64,000 nucleotides of DNA from Rhyacophila brunnea (Eukaryota; Arthropoda; Insecta; Trichoptera; Rhyacophilidae), in the NCBI GenBank assembly GCA_022495005.1, contig JAGYXB010001409.1, forward strand, positions 1 through 64,000, given 5' to 3'. A program made the position numbers and the translations under genes. Position 1 is the first letter of the stretch; every line of letters starts with the position of its first letter. This document shows positions 49,801-54,420 of the stretch, in pieces. The notes beneath the pieces were generated by a model. It was given only the letters and a program-made list of their open reading frames with translations. It was not told the origin of the DNA and did not search any database.

Positions 49801-52672
49801 AAGAGCTGAGGAATGACAATTCATTTCTATTCACAAAGGACGTGACGTCCAAGGATAACGGAAGTAAACTAGACATCGCGAACCCGACAAAAAATAAGTC
49901 CTGTTAAAACTTTTATAGTAATTAATACATTTTGTTTTCAACCAGTAAGGTGATTTTTTAAATGGAAAGATATTTCCATTATTACTACGTTTAGGTACTT
50001 GGCTATTTCTATACATAAATAATGATTCTCTTCGATTTGCCGCCCTTCGAGTAACTGCCGCCCCCAAGCGACGCTCAATCTGCCTACCCCGCCAGGACGT
50101 CACTGGAACCCACATCCTTCACTTAGACCCTCTCAATACTCATAATCCTTCTTGCCATAAATTTTTCCCTTGTTTCCCAGGCCAGTTTCGCACTCCAGTT
50201 TGGAAAATCCTAAATTATGACATAATATTTCTATATTTTTCTGTGAAATTCTGCAGGGTCGCATGATAGAGACGTTCACCAATGGATACTTCCAAATCCA
50301 CTTGGACCATAAAGGCTACATCAACTCTATCACATGTCTTACCTCCAACGACCTGGACATTCACAATATTACATGTTTGTGGCAGAAGCACGAGCTTATT
50401 CTCAATAATCTGGTATACAGGTTTGAGGTAAAAGATAAAGATTTAATCTTACTATAGGTATTATGTGTAGGTATGGTGTTTATGCTTCGAATATTAAGAA
50501 TTTAAATGTCGATTCGTATTCGTATAATGTGCCATCCCTATGCAATGTCTCCTCAGAATTACCATTTTTATTGTTACGCATATCGTTGAAAGACAAAGAC
50601 ATGCTGTGGTACCCAGCATGTATAAAATGGCCAATGGGCATCCTTAAATGTTTCCGAATGGATGAAATATTGAAGTTTAGCAGATACAATTAAGACCATG
50701 TAAAATGAAGAATGGAGATTGGAGTAGAAAATAAAATATGGTGTTAGCTGCTTTCTAAGAGTTATTAATTGTATAATACAAATAAATAAAATTAGTGGTA
50801 CTGTTCGGTTATACGGAATACAGCGGAAAACTCATTTTGAAAATACCCGATATACTGGATTATTTGTTAGTTTGGGTTAGTTTAGGTTAGGTTAGGTTAG
50901 GTTAGGTTAGTTTAGGTTAAACTAACAAATAATCCAGTTTATCGGCTGTTTTCAAAATGCGTTTTCCGCTGTATTCCGTATAACCGAACAGTACCAAATT
51001 AGTTTATAGAATATGAAGGCACGTAGGTACTTATCTAACTATGCTTTGTGAGAAAGAATTTTGAGGATGCAGTGAAATTATTCAAAGGTGATGTTGCATT
51101 AATTATTTTGAAAATGATTATATTTTAGCATGATCAAATTTCTGATTTCTACGAATACTTCAGGCAACCTTGGGCGTATGCCATTTATCATGACAGATTT
51201 GATGAGCTGATGGAAAGAATCGACAAAGAATATCTCTCGAAAGCTGATGTAAGAAACTGTCTTTTTCAATTTTAACAGAATTACCAGTTAGTACGTACAT
51301 AAGTAGTGACACCCACTGAAAGCAGATAATGATTGTTTATACAGCTGAAATCTATCTGACGATACTAAAGATTTTGTGTTAGACCATTTTGTGTTATTGG
51401 AAGACATATAGTTTTGAGATGGAGGAGATGGGCTGACGCCGTAGAAGTTGACTGGCTTCATATAGGAAGACCCGGTAACTGGAGAAGTGTGGCGAGAGGC
51501 CGGAGTGAGTGGAGGAGGCCAAATCCCACCCGGGATGTAGCACCGTGGAAGAAGAAGAAGAAGATAGTTTTGAGATAGTGTTTGAATGTTTAAATATGGG
51601 TGAAAGTCAGGATTTCTTCGCCAAGCATATTTTGCGCGATGAGAAGTATAATTTACTTCAGTTCATAATGCAAGGGAAGGTAGAGAGCAGCAGCTATGTA
51701 GGCAGAAGGAAAATCTCTCTACTGCATTAAGTGAGCCAAGATAGGCAGATGTACTGCAATTTTGTCGGCAGCCTACGATAGAAGACAGCACTTAGAGCCG
51801 GGCCACACCGGGCGACTCTGGTCTCGAGACCAGTCGCGTGACCGGTCTCCGCGGGCGATTTACTCGGGCGACTTGCCGGCGACCAGAGAGGCAGCCAATA
51901 ATAAAAATAATAATGAATGTACACGCAAGTATGCAAAAAATACGTTCTCTCCGCGGCGTGGCTCACGTGGCTGCCCGCGACTGATCGCCCAGTGTGGCAG
52001 CGCTCAATACAATGCTATATGTTTTCATACATCGCTACCGATCGCCCGACCAGAGAGACCGGGAGACCAGACCGAGCGCAAGAACGAGATTTTACTGATC
52101 GCACGACTTTGTTGCTTGCGCGACTACTGGGCGACCAGGTCTGGCATGGTCCATATAACTGCATACATCGGTCTGGTTTCGGCGACTGGTCTTGAGATCA
52201 GAGTCGCCCGGTGTGGCTCGCCTCTTAGAGAAAAATAAACTATTTATATGTTCTTTAAAGAGTATATTTTCTGAATCCATCAGTATATTTAATTAATATC
52301 TGACTTTAGCCTGAACAACTGTCTATCTTTATTGGATTCATTCATTACCCATAAACATACGTTTATTTATAAAAATGTTTATTTCACAGAATAGTTTTAT
52401 GCACCGCCAATAGATGGCAATCATAATGTTATATATTGTGTGGTGTCTAACTTTTGTACAATATATAGGTACTGCAGGAAAACTCATCTTTTTTACTGTT
52501 TTTACAGATTACCAGCGATGAGCAATTTCAGTGTATCGATGAAGATAATATTAAATCTTACATTGAATGCATAGAAGAAAAAATGATTAAGTTTTTGAAT
52601 AAAAATAATGACATATTGCCGATGTATGCTATTTCAAAGATTGACGAAAGTAAGAAAATAATTTTTGAATAA
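22713..52672 (+). CDS. CFAP61: CFAP61 (cilia- and flagella-associated protein 61), complete, 25 exons
   Basis: CFAP61 belongs to the calmodulin- and spoke-associated complex at the base of radial spoke 3. It is needed for flagellar waveform and sperm-tail assembly; in insects it is expected mainly in sperm. Exons: 22713-22897, 23636-23770, 24184-24344, 25500-25641, 26458-26593, 27497-27616, 28682-29055, 31802-31911, 32414-32534, 32725-32836, 32947-33017, 33310-33492, 35579-35801, 38495-38745, 40231-40356, 40468-40536, 41783-42075, 43189-43343, 43426-43633, 46074-46243, 48030-48208, 49451-49604, 50257-50427, 51129-51248, 52508-52672. They sum to 4134 nt (1377 residues plus stop) and all phases fit. 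An N-terminal acetyltransferase-like CFAP61_N region (about 1-290) is followed by an acidic insert (294-454), a second GNAT-like part, and a C-terminal two-dinucleotide-fold flavoprotein-like region (about 755-1115) with VIVGAS and VIVYG motifs. The chosen ATG has an AAAATGG context. Confidence 0.93.
22950..23562. mobile_element. hAT-like element containing a SINE, CFAP61 intron 1
   Basis: CAGTGGTGCACAACC at the left and GGTTTGTGCATCACTG at the right are hAT-type ends. A tRNA-derived SINE sits inside (23191-23412). Part of the interior (GCAAATGAAAATTCACCTGA on the opposite strand) recurs near 33785-33945. The flanks no longer show a clear duplication. Confidence 0.7.
23191..23412 (+). repeat. 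tRNA-Ser-like SINE, well preserved copy
   Basis: The head GGTGGCCGCGCGGCTTAAGC is a class II tRNA (Ser/Leu-type) A box, and GGTTCGAATCC is an exact B box. The body holds GTATGGACCTAATAGGTTGA and AAGTGGCTGACATCCATTTC, then an A-rich tail. Six or more copies lie in the window. Confidence 0.88.
23636..23770 (+). CDS. CFAP61: CFAP61 exon 2
   Basis: Residues 62-107, part of the N-terminal GNAT-like region (VTGKVIGFMALDVVPN, then a W-rich stretch). The acceptor is TTTTTCAG and the donor GTGAGA. Confidence 0.88.
23940..24110 (+). repeat. tRNA-Ser-like SINE copy, diverged
   Basis: It contains GATCCTGGGTCTGGCAAAG and AGGTTGGGTAAGTGGCTAAC from the family body; the 5' head is not recognisable. It ends 73 bp before CFAP61 exon 3. 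Confidence 0.68.
24184..24344 (+). CDS. CFAP61: CFAP61 exon 3
   Basis: Residues 107-160. It reads NTLFVHMLCWDEKF, matching the family's NTLFMHLFV region, and ends in a hydrophobic strand (FIIFVMPPNAPL). Acceptor TTCTTTTAG, donor GTAAGT. Confidence 0.9.
24583..24815. mobile_element. truncated TA-target MITE of the same family
   Basis: It starts CAGTCGAACTCGGTTATTAC and follows the family consensus through CATTTCGACCCTAAGCAATA, after which similarity ends. No right terminus found. It lies in CFAP61 intron 3. Confidence 0.65.
25500..25641 (+). CDS. CFAP61: CFAP61 exon 4
   Basis: Residues 161-208. It ends with RPRFCPKLKVRKAV, matching the family's segment leading into the second GNAT-like lobe. 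Acceptor TTATTTTGTAG, donor GTGAGT. Confidence 0.88.
26080..26300 (+). repeat. tRNA-Ser-like SINE copy, 5'-shortened
   Basis: B box GGTTCGAATCCTGGGTCTAG, body ATGGACCTAATAGGTTCAGC and a poly(A) tract; the A box is lost. CFAP61 intron 4. Confidence 0.8.
26458..26593 (+). CDS. CFAP61: CFAP61 exon 5
   Basis: Residues 208-253. EEDNDDLVALID, then FKELYGDFYISEII, matches the family's HDDLMPIF and LKETYGEYFLAELI segment. Acceptor TTTACAG, donor GTAGGA. Confidence 0.92.
27345..27465 (+). mobile_element. probable decayed LINE 3' tail
   Basis: Conceptual translation gives a tract ending in GLHPAVNRSR, the WxGLHPAVDGxD-type end of many insect LINEs, broken by stops. Weak evidence from motif order only. 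Confidence 0.35.
27497..27616 (+). CDS. CFAP61: CFAP61 exon 6
   Basis: Residues 254-293, phase 0 at both ends. VPVGVMILNTQINYKSLNE continues to a FELG motif that marks the end of the first GNAT-like lobe in the family. Acceptor ATCTTCTAG, donor GTAAAT. Confidence 0.88.
28437..28600 (+). repeat. second tRNA-like SINE type
   Basis: CTGGCCTTCCATCTGGAAGC forms an anticodon-arm-like hairpin and is followed by a B box, GGGTTCGATTCCTGG. A tail with AACACAATATATTTATGTGA follows. Not related to the tRNA-Ser-like family. Confidence 0.55.
28682..29055 (+). CDS. CFAP61: CFAP61 exon 7: acidic low-complexity insert
   Basis: Residues 294-418, the longest exon. It is rich in Glu, Asp, Lys, Ser and Asn with no visible fold. 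The vertebrate protein also has a disordered acidic stretch here. It lies between acceptor TTTACTGTAG and donor GTAGGT, and both junctions fit the frame. Confidence 0.82.
29560..31390. repeat. minisatellite-bearing element, possible Helitron-type
   Basis: About ten imperfect tandem units of roughly 100-120 bp, each with ATTCATCCGATTGCGATGAA, AAGGTTTCTGAATTAG and a TTCTTC run. The left edge has GTTTGTTTG and CTGTCTGT microsatellites. The right edge is a short hairpin (ACCCTGTGCGAAGCGGGGT) followed by TTCAGCTAGT, the CTAG-T type of Helitron 3' end seen in many insects. It lies in CFAP61 intron 7. The 30149-30424 open frame is tandem-repeat noise. Confidence 0.65.
31802..31911 (+). CDS. CFAP61: CFAP61 exon 8
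   Basis: Residues 418-454. It continues the acidic insert and ends with the Cys-containing stretch EFGCCFDDS. Acceptor TATTCACAG, donor GTATGT; assigned by frame and splice sites. Confidence 0.78.
32414..32534 (+). CDS. CFAP61: CFAP61 exon 9
   Basis: Residues 455-495. VERNAFMIEVYAMHESMDER resumes the ordered fold, matching the family's AFCIQLFCIDEKYEAR segment. Acceptor ATTTTACAG, donor GTAAAG. Confidence 0.87.
32725..32836 (+). CDS. CFAP61: CFAP61 exon 10
   Basis: Residues 495-532. FGFDLLEASFEVFPELEYC, then a short PSHVKPFPLLEHF strand, matches the family. The donor is the weak GTTAGT at 32837. It was chosen because only it keeps frame into exon 11; GTAAAC three bases on would bring in a stop. 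Confidence 0.82.
32947..33017 (+). CDS. CFAP61: CFAP61 exon 11
   Basis: Residues 533-556. HFDHCLYVLHRNCIKR matches the family's LEQDLYVFHRAGL motif, the end of the second GNAT-like lobe. Acceptor TTTTTAG, donor GTAAAA. Confidence 0.88.
33310..33492 (+). CDS. CFAP61: CFAP61 exon 12
   Basis: Residues 556-617. VRHAYLSEIGQIEKFV starts the third GNAT-like lobe, and VYAMLTDGVIIGVALLR is its central strand pair. It is more GC-rich than neighbouring exons. Acceptor GCTTTGAAG (weak pyrimidine tract), donor GTGGAT. Confidence 0.87.
33555..33733 (+). repeat. tRNA-Ser-like SINE copy in CFAP61 intron 12
   Basis: GGTGGCCGCGCGGTTTAAGC, then GGTTCGAATCCTGGGTCTGG, and the shared body to about 33730. It adjoins a fragment beginning GAGCGTACATAAG, which is shared with 62333. 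Confidence 0.87.
34077..34667. mobile_element. TA-target MITE (CAGTYGAAYTYGGTTATTACGA family), full copy in CFAP61 intron 12
   Basis: CAGTTGAACTCGGTTATTAC at the left is mirrored by AATAACCAAGTTCGACTG at the right, with TA on each side. Same family as 10963-11493. Confidence 0.85.
34871..35340 (-). mobile_element. 5'-truncated LINE, reverse-transcriptase C-terminal tail
   Basis: The minus strand reads VTYGCETWCLTQNEEYKLTV, then RKILRKIFGPTLENG, LEELIEQQTF, and after a frame change KKWLPQRKRRGRPRRRWADAVGVDW and a (GAA)n tail. YGCETW..T and RKIFGP are hallmarks of the region after the RT domain in insect LINEs. The same 3' end recurs at 51421. It lies in CFAP61 intron 12, antisense to the gene. 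Confidence 0.85.
35579..35801 (+). CDS. CFAP61: CFAP61 exon 13
   Basis: Residues 617-691. LAPQFQQNSRFFLRELIRIS matches the family's LNPIFRHYTKFFLKEILRL, the helix following the GNAT strand pair. Donor GTTTGT is weak but is the only one that joins exon 14 in frame. Confidence 0.9.
36123..36552. mobile_element. long MITE family (GCATGGATTTACTG), copy 1
   Basis: GTGTATGGATTTACTGGTGG near the left end and GCAGTAAATCCATACACGTG near the right form imperfect TIRs. The interior, with ACAGGTCGTAAAAATTGGTT and CAGAAGCTTCCGAAC, recurs at 46365 and 48293. Confidence 0.75.
36555..37190. mobile_element. hAT-like element (CAGTGACGTCC family) with perfect 8-bp duplication
   Basis: The ends CAGTGAAGTCCCG and TTGGGACGTCACTG are flanked by identical octamers GGTATAAC (36547-36554 and 37191-37198). 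The target is the right end of another MITE (36123-36552), so this one is younger. Its left part, with GATTGAGCATCGCTTGGGGG, recurs inverted at 49838-50105. Confidence 0.85.
37612..38372. mobile_element. hAT-like element (TAGAGGTG family), copy 2, perfect 8-bp duplication
   Basis: The ends TAGAGGTGGGAAATCTGGTC and TTTCCAACTCACCTCTA are flanked by identical octamers AAATCCAG at 37604-37611 and 38373-38380. It lies 122 bp before CFAP61 exon 14, in the opposite orientation to copy 1. Confidence 0.9.
38495..38745 (+). CDS. CFAP61: CFAP61 exon 14: entry to Rossmann-like fold
   Basis: Residues 692-775. SHFVPLLRRR matches the family's LVPVRPRR, and RLVIVGASDTAFSFLKALL matches the RIVVVGAS first dinucleotide-binding motif. 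The canonical GxGxxG is degenerate (GASDTA), as is usual in CFAP61. Acceptor ATATCTAG, donor GTGAGA. Confidence 0.92.
40231..40356 (+). CDS. CFAP61: CFAP61 exon 15
   Basis: Residues 775-817. LTFTSVTIVSKHGIPLSLKK matches the family's LTLISTHGLPGKKL strand after the first Rossmann motif. Acceptor TTTTTCACAG, donor GTGATT. A competing open frame over the same bases is only a shadow. Confidence 0.88.
40468..40536 (+). CDS. CFAP61: CFAP61 exon 16
   Basis: Residues 817-840, a short exon: LQTCVNVIEGTMKDINR matches the family's LCSWVNVVVGRMTGIDR almost position by position. Acceptor AATTTTTAG, donor GTATGT. Confidence 0.9.
40935..41219. mobile_element. MITE with about 43-bp TIR in CFAP61 intron 16
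   Basis: TATATGTGTCGATGAGTTTC, then AAATCCCACTATAACACTTT, at the left; the mirror AAGTGTTATAGCGGGTTTTG and AAACTCAGCGACACATATA at the right. A second internal GTGTTATAGCGGGATTTGAT near 41037 suggests a compound or partly duplicated copy. Confidence 0.75.
41783..42075 (+). CDS. CFAP61: CFAP61 exon 17
   Basis: Residues 840-937. YDLLFMFCGKQYQ matches the family's YDYLILCTGQQYQ, the flavoprotein-type ATG motif before the second dinucleotide fold. FLVNDIVDACRSLKKL leads into the next strand. This exon is relatively GC-rich. Acceptor ATGTTGCAG, donor GTAAGT. Confidence 0.93.
43189..43343 (+). CDS. CFAP61: CFAP61 exon 18: second dinucleotide-binding fold
   Basis: Residues 937-989. NVIVYGVAIEAYCCINALLE continues to GVRGSCIVFVEPFP, a beta-alpha-beta unit matching the family. 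The 3' end is uncertain: GTCTGT at 43344 or GTCAAT at 43329 would both keep frame into exon 19, and neither is a strong donor. Confidence 0.85.
43426..43633 (+). CDS. CFAP61: CFAP61 exon 19
   Basis: Residues 989-1058. VDNEVMRSILKKGIRIYQR, then a MNCVAMFYYDIKDID segment, matches the family's VSMFFNFYKKNVDYETF. Acceptor ATCTTCTAG, donor GTAAAT one base into an Ala codon. Confidence 0.88.
44841..44882. repeat. perfect 42-bp palindrome
   Basis: AAAAGAAATGAAAATATAAT and its exact mirror meet at TTAATTAA-like centre bases. It lies in CFAP61 intron 19; function unknown. Confidence 0.8.
45524..45561. repeat. short perfect inverted repeat
   Basis: ATTATTCCATCTGTAC, then TACTGTACAGATGGAATAAT, a hairpin of about 16-bp arms in CFAP61 intron 19. 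Confidence 0.75.
46074..46243 (+). CDS. CFAP61: CFAP61 exon 20
   Basis: Residues 1058-1115. LVYNGGLVIDADFATSDNCI, then YAAGPMTEYSKKY and HSNYSSEEVGYK. This is the GD-motif strand of the flavoprotein-like fold and one of the best family matches. Acceptor TTTTTCTAG, donor GTAGGT. Confidence 0.95.
46365..46676. mobile_element. long MITE family (GCATGGATTTACTG), copy 2
   Basis: ACGTGCATGGATTTACTGCT on the left and AGTAAATCCATGTACGTCTA on the right; the interior matches copies 1 and 3 (TTCGGAAGCTTCTGAATTTT). It lies in CFAP61 intron 20, and part of the interior is deleted relative to the others. Confidence 0.75.
46776..47585. mobile_element. hAT-like MITE (CAGTGGCGA family) with perfect 8-bp duplication and nested LINE tail
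   Basis: The ends CAGTGGTGAAGGATGGAGGT and CTACCTCCACCTTTCGCCAC are flanked by identical octamers GATGATGG (46768-46775 and 47586-47593). It carries a LINE 3' fragment at 46938-47215. Confidence 0.88.
46938..47215 (+). mobile_element. 5'-truncated RTE-like LINE 3' end
   Basis: Flanked by identical 11-mers ATCCAAGCCAT (46927-46937 and 47216-47226), as expected for target-primed reverse transcription. One frame reads RRRRWTWLGHVLRIPEENQP. After a frameshift another reads RRRGRPLNTIYRMYTEELRD, then AGLTWNDARRLVSDRDSWRR. This is the conserved tail downstream of reverse transcriptase in RTE/BovB-like elements. The 3' end is a loose TTA/ATT repeat. Confidence 0.85.
48030..48208 (+). CDS. CFAP61: CFAP61 exon 21
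   Basis: Residues 1116-1175. FGEDILNSLNPFAPTEES, then a Ser/Asn-rich stretch; the family has a proline-rich linker here. Acceptor AAATTCTAG, donor GTAAGT. Conservation is weak but both junctions fit. Confidence 0.82.
48293..48719. mobile_element. long MITE family (GCATGGATTTACTG), copy 3
   Basis: CGCGCATGGATTTACTGATG on the left and CCAGTAAATCTATGCACGTC on the right; about 427 bp. It starts 85 bp after CFAP61 exon 21. Confidence 0.78.
49451..49604 (+). CDS. CFAP61: CFAP61 exon 22
   Basis: Residues 1175-1226. SSGGLFNATMPLITICTFPG, then GLHYLNITSPG, matches the family's QGGILPGSYHYLHIAKP. Acceptor TTTCTACAG, donor GTGAGT. Confidence 0.88.
49838..50105. mobile_element. CAGTGACGTCC-family element, internally deleted copy
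   Basis: It starts GTGACGTCCAAGG and ends GCCAGGACGTCACTG. The interior GCGACGCTCAATCTGCCTAC is the reverse complement of sequence in the 36555 copy. The open reading frame across it is not a gene. Confidence 0.7.
50257..50427 (+). CDS. CFAP61: CFAP61 exon 23
   Basis: Residues 1227-1283, phase 0 at both ends. NGYFQIHLDHKGYINSITCL, then LWQKHELILNNLVYRFE, matches the family's FRIHINKYKMVETITCLS and LFGQHEQLLNNLCARYDE. Acceptor ATTCTGCAG, donor GTAAAA. Confidence 0.95.
50797..50995. mobile_element. 199-bp palindromic hAT-like MITE with a telomere-like GGTTA core
   Basis: GGTACTGTTCGGTTATACGG at the left is mirrored by CCGTATAACCGAACAGTACC at the right, flanked by identical octamers AAATTAGT (50789-50796 and 50996-51003). 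The arms extend about 80 bp. The loop holds an uninterrupted run of GGTTA units (about 50885-50926). It lies in CFAP61 intron 23. Confidence 0.85.
51129..51248 (+). CDS. CFAP61: CFAP61 exon 24
   Basis: Residues 1284-1323, phase 0. ISDFYEYFRQPWAYAIYHDR matches the family's ITDLYSYFTEPWCLALFHDR closely. Acceptor ATATTTTAG, donor GTAAGA. Confidence 0.95.
51421..51563 (+). mobile_element. short LINE 3' end with 13-bp target duplication
   Basis: 143 bp matching the 3' end of the 34871 LINE (AGATGGGCTGACGCCGTAGA and a GAA-repeat tail), flanked by identical 13-mers ATAGTTTTGAGAT (51408-51420 and 51564-51576). Confidence 0.85.
51590..51790 (+). mobile_element. older LINE C-terminal fragment
   Basis: The frame reads FFAKHILRDEKYNLLQFIMQ, then GKVESSSYVGRRKISLLH, matching the HILRGEKYELLQLIMEGKIEGKRxxGRRRxSWL tail common in insect LINEs, with several decayed positions. 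It is bounded on the right by the hAT-like element at 51798. Confidence 0.65.
51798..52223. mobile_element. hAT-like element with GC-rich 40-bp TIR
   Basis: CCACACCGGGCGACTCTGGT at the left and its mirror CAGAGTCGCCCGGTGTGG at the right, flanked by ACTTAGAG and TCTTAGAG (7 of 8). The interior has many GCGAC/GACCAG motifs. Open frames here (up to 158 codons) follow from the GC-rich repeat and have no family match. Confidence 0.8.
52508..52672 (+). CDS. CFAP61: CFAP61 exon 25, stop
   Basis: Residues 1324-1377. NDILPMYAISKIDE matches the family's YHLPMYAW terminus, followed by SKKIIFE and TAA at 52670-52672. A GTAAGA inside this stretch (52650) could act as a donor, but reading through gives a natural end close to the family's length. 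Confidence 0.88.
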   Translation: MTSDEQFQCIDEDNIKSYIECIEEKMIKFLNKNNDILPMYAISKIDESKKIIFE

Positions 52673-52725
52673 GTTATTGAATATTCATAGAATTATTTTG
52701 TATGTTTTCCTTTTCTTGTCATTAT

Positions 52726-52740
52726 AATAAAACTAATAAA
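52726..52740 (+). promoter_or_regulatory. candidate poly(A) signals for CFAP61
   Basis: Two AATAAA hexamers (52726-52731 and 52735-52740) lie 54-68 bases after the CFAP61 stop, which is a plausible short 3' UTR. AT-rich DNA makes chance hits common. Confidence 0.5.
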
Positions 52741-54420
52741 AATAATGTTCACAGTGCTTTCAGTAGAAAGAATTTTTGTAAGAATAATTAATATCCATGT
52801 TGTATTTGAAGTTGGTTGTAATGAAGTTGGTTGCAATGAAGTGTGAAAAAGATAGAAACATGTAGTGAAAGACAACACTAACGATTCATTTCTATATAGG
52901 TGACAGATAAAACTAGTAAACAAATATCAGAAAATTAATAGATACTAATGACTCGAGGGTACTTGATGGAATATGCATTTGAATTCTAAATGGTTTCAGT
53001 TTCGTACTATTCCATTTGGATAGTTTTTAACTGCCCGGGTTTTTCCTTTCGACATTCTTCTGGCACTATGCACATTATGATGGTAAATATACAACTGACC
53101 CAGAATATCGTAAAGTTACTGCTTATATTAAGTTAACATTATTATTAAAGAAAATATGAATACTTTATTCCTAAGTGAAGAATTTACCCATACATATAAA
53201 AATCTGAAGTGTTGGAAATTTTGTACTTAAGTATAAACATGCTAAATAAATTCATTCTAGTTCAATTTATTTATATAGATATGATGCGTACACAGTTTCT
53301 GATAGTTCGTAAAGCATTCGGGGTTATTCATTGGTCGGCGTTAGGGATTACAACATTGAATGAAAATATCAATACCGGTATTTCGGTATTTTCTACTGAA
53401 TACTTCACAATTTGTGAAATATATGGAAAAAACCAATTCTGCATGTGTTAGCTCATCACCAAGGACGTTGAAGGGCAACGAAAGTAAACCAGACATTGCG
53501 TAACCCGACACAAAATACAGTCATGTTAAACATTTTATGTTAATTAATACATTTTGTTTCTACTTTCAATACCAAATATATCGGTATTGTCTGATTTTTA
53601 AAACCGGTATTTCGGTATCGAAAAATACTGGGATACCAGTTTTGAAATACCGGTATTGGAATTGATATGCAGCTAATGAGGTACCCACTGATTAGTTTGG
53701 AATGGTTTTCAGCTAATGAGATTGTATACTATTACGATGTAGATTTTCCCAAACTGAAGGTGGACAATCTTCGTTCGTAAGGGCGTCTCCATGAACACAA
53801 CAAAAAAAAAAAAAACTCATTGGTCAGTTGTGTTTTTATCATACTTAGGTGAATTTGCATAGTGCCTGTAGATGCGGAAACGTAAAACAATTAGACTTTT
53901 AATAAATTAGATTAAAGACCTAACATAACTAGGTACAGGTTGTTGGTTGGTTTTTTTATGTGTGCAAGGCTGGCATCCAACGAAATTGCTCGATTCACTT
54001 CACATTGTTGCTTTGTAAATAATATTAATTGTAATAAACACAAAAACAATAACATCATCGATTTGTAAACGTCTATTTCAATATTTATAATTTATTTTCT
54101 GCTAAATATTATATTTACATGACATCTATGAGAAGAAAATTGCATTAAATCACTTACATGTTATATGGCATTTATTTTACAATCACTTTTGTATTTCATT
54201 TTAAATTTAAATCTTCAATAATAATAATTTTACACAATACAATATTATAATATTTTCGTAGACTTATTAGAAATCATGATTTTTTTATAGCACAGTGCGT
54301 AAAAGTACAAGTTAAATAAACAGAATTCCATGTTATGTACTAGAGCTGCGTCGGGTGACTTTACTGATCGGTTTAACATTGGTCCATGCCTTTTTATCTT
54401 TATTTATACAGAGTTATCCA
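52741..54420. other. intergenic, AT-rich
   Basis: No supported gene. Contains the repeat fragment at 53459 and repeated ACCGGTATTTCGGTAT motifs (53375-53660) that look like the end of a decayed element. Confidence 0.55.
53459..53590. mobile_element. CAGTGACGTCC-family fragment
   Basis: AAGGACGTTGAAGGGCAACG continues into AGACATTGCGTAACCCGACA and TTAATTAATACATTTTGTTT, matching the left part of the 49838 copy; no right end is seen. The following sequence holds ACCGGTATTTCGGTAT motifs that belong to another degenerate repeat. Confidence 0.5.

Noticed and set aside
49831..50115. 94-codon minus-strand frame
   Set aside because: Lies wholly in a CAGTGACGTCC-family repeat also found at 36555.
50881..50926. 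GGTTA repeats as a sign of a chromosome end
   Set aside because: The array is short, sits inside a MITE with its own TSD in a CFAP61 intron, and is flanked by ordinary sequence.
51762..52238. 158-codon open frame
   Set aside because: GC-rich interior of a non-autonomous transposon with a TSD; repetitive Arg-rich translation.
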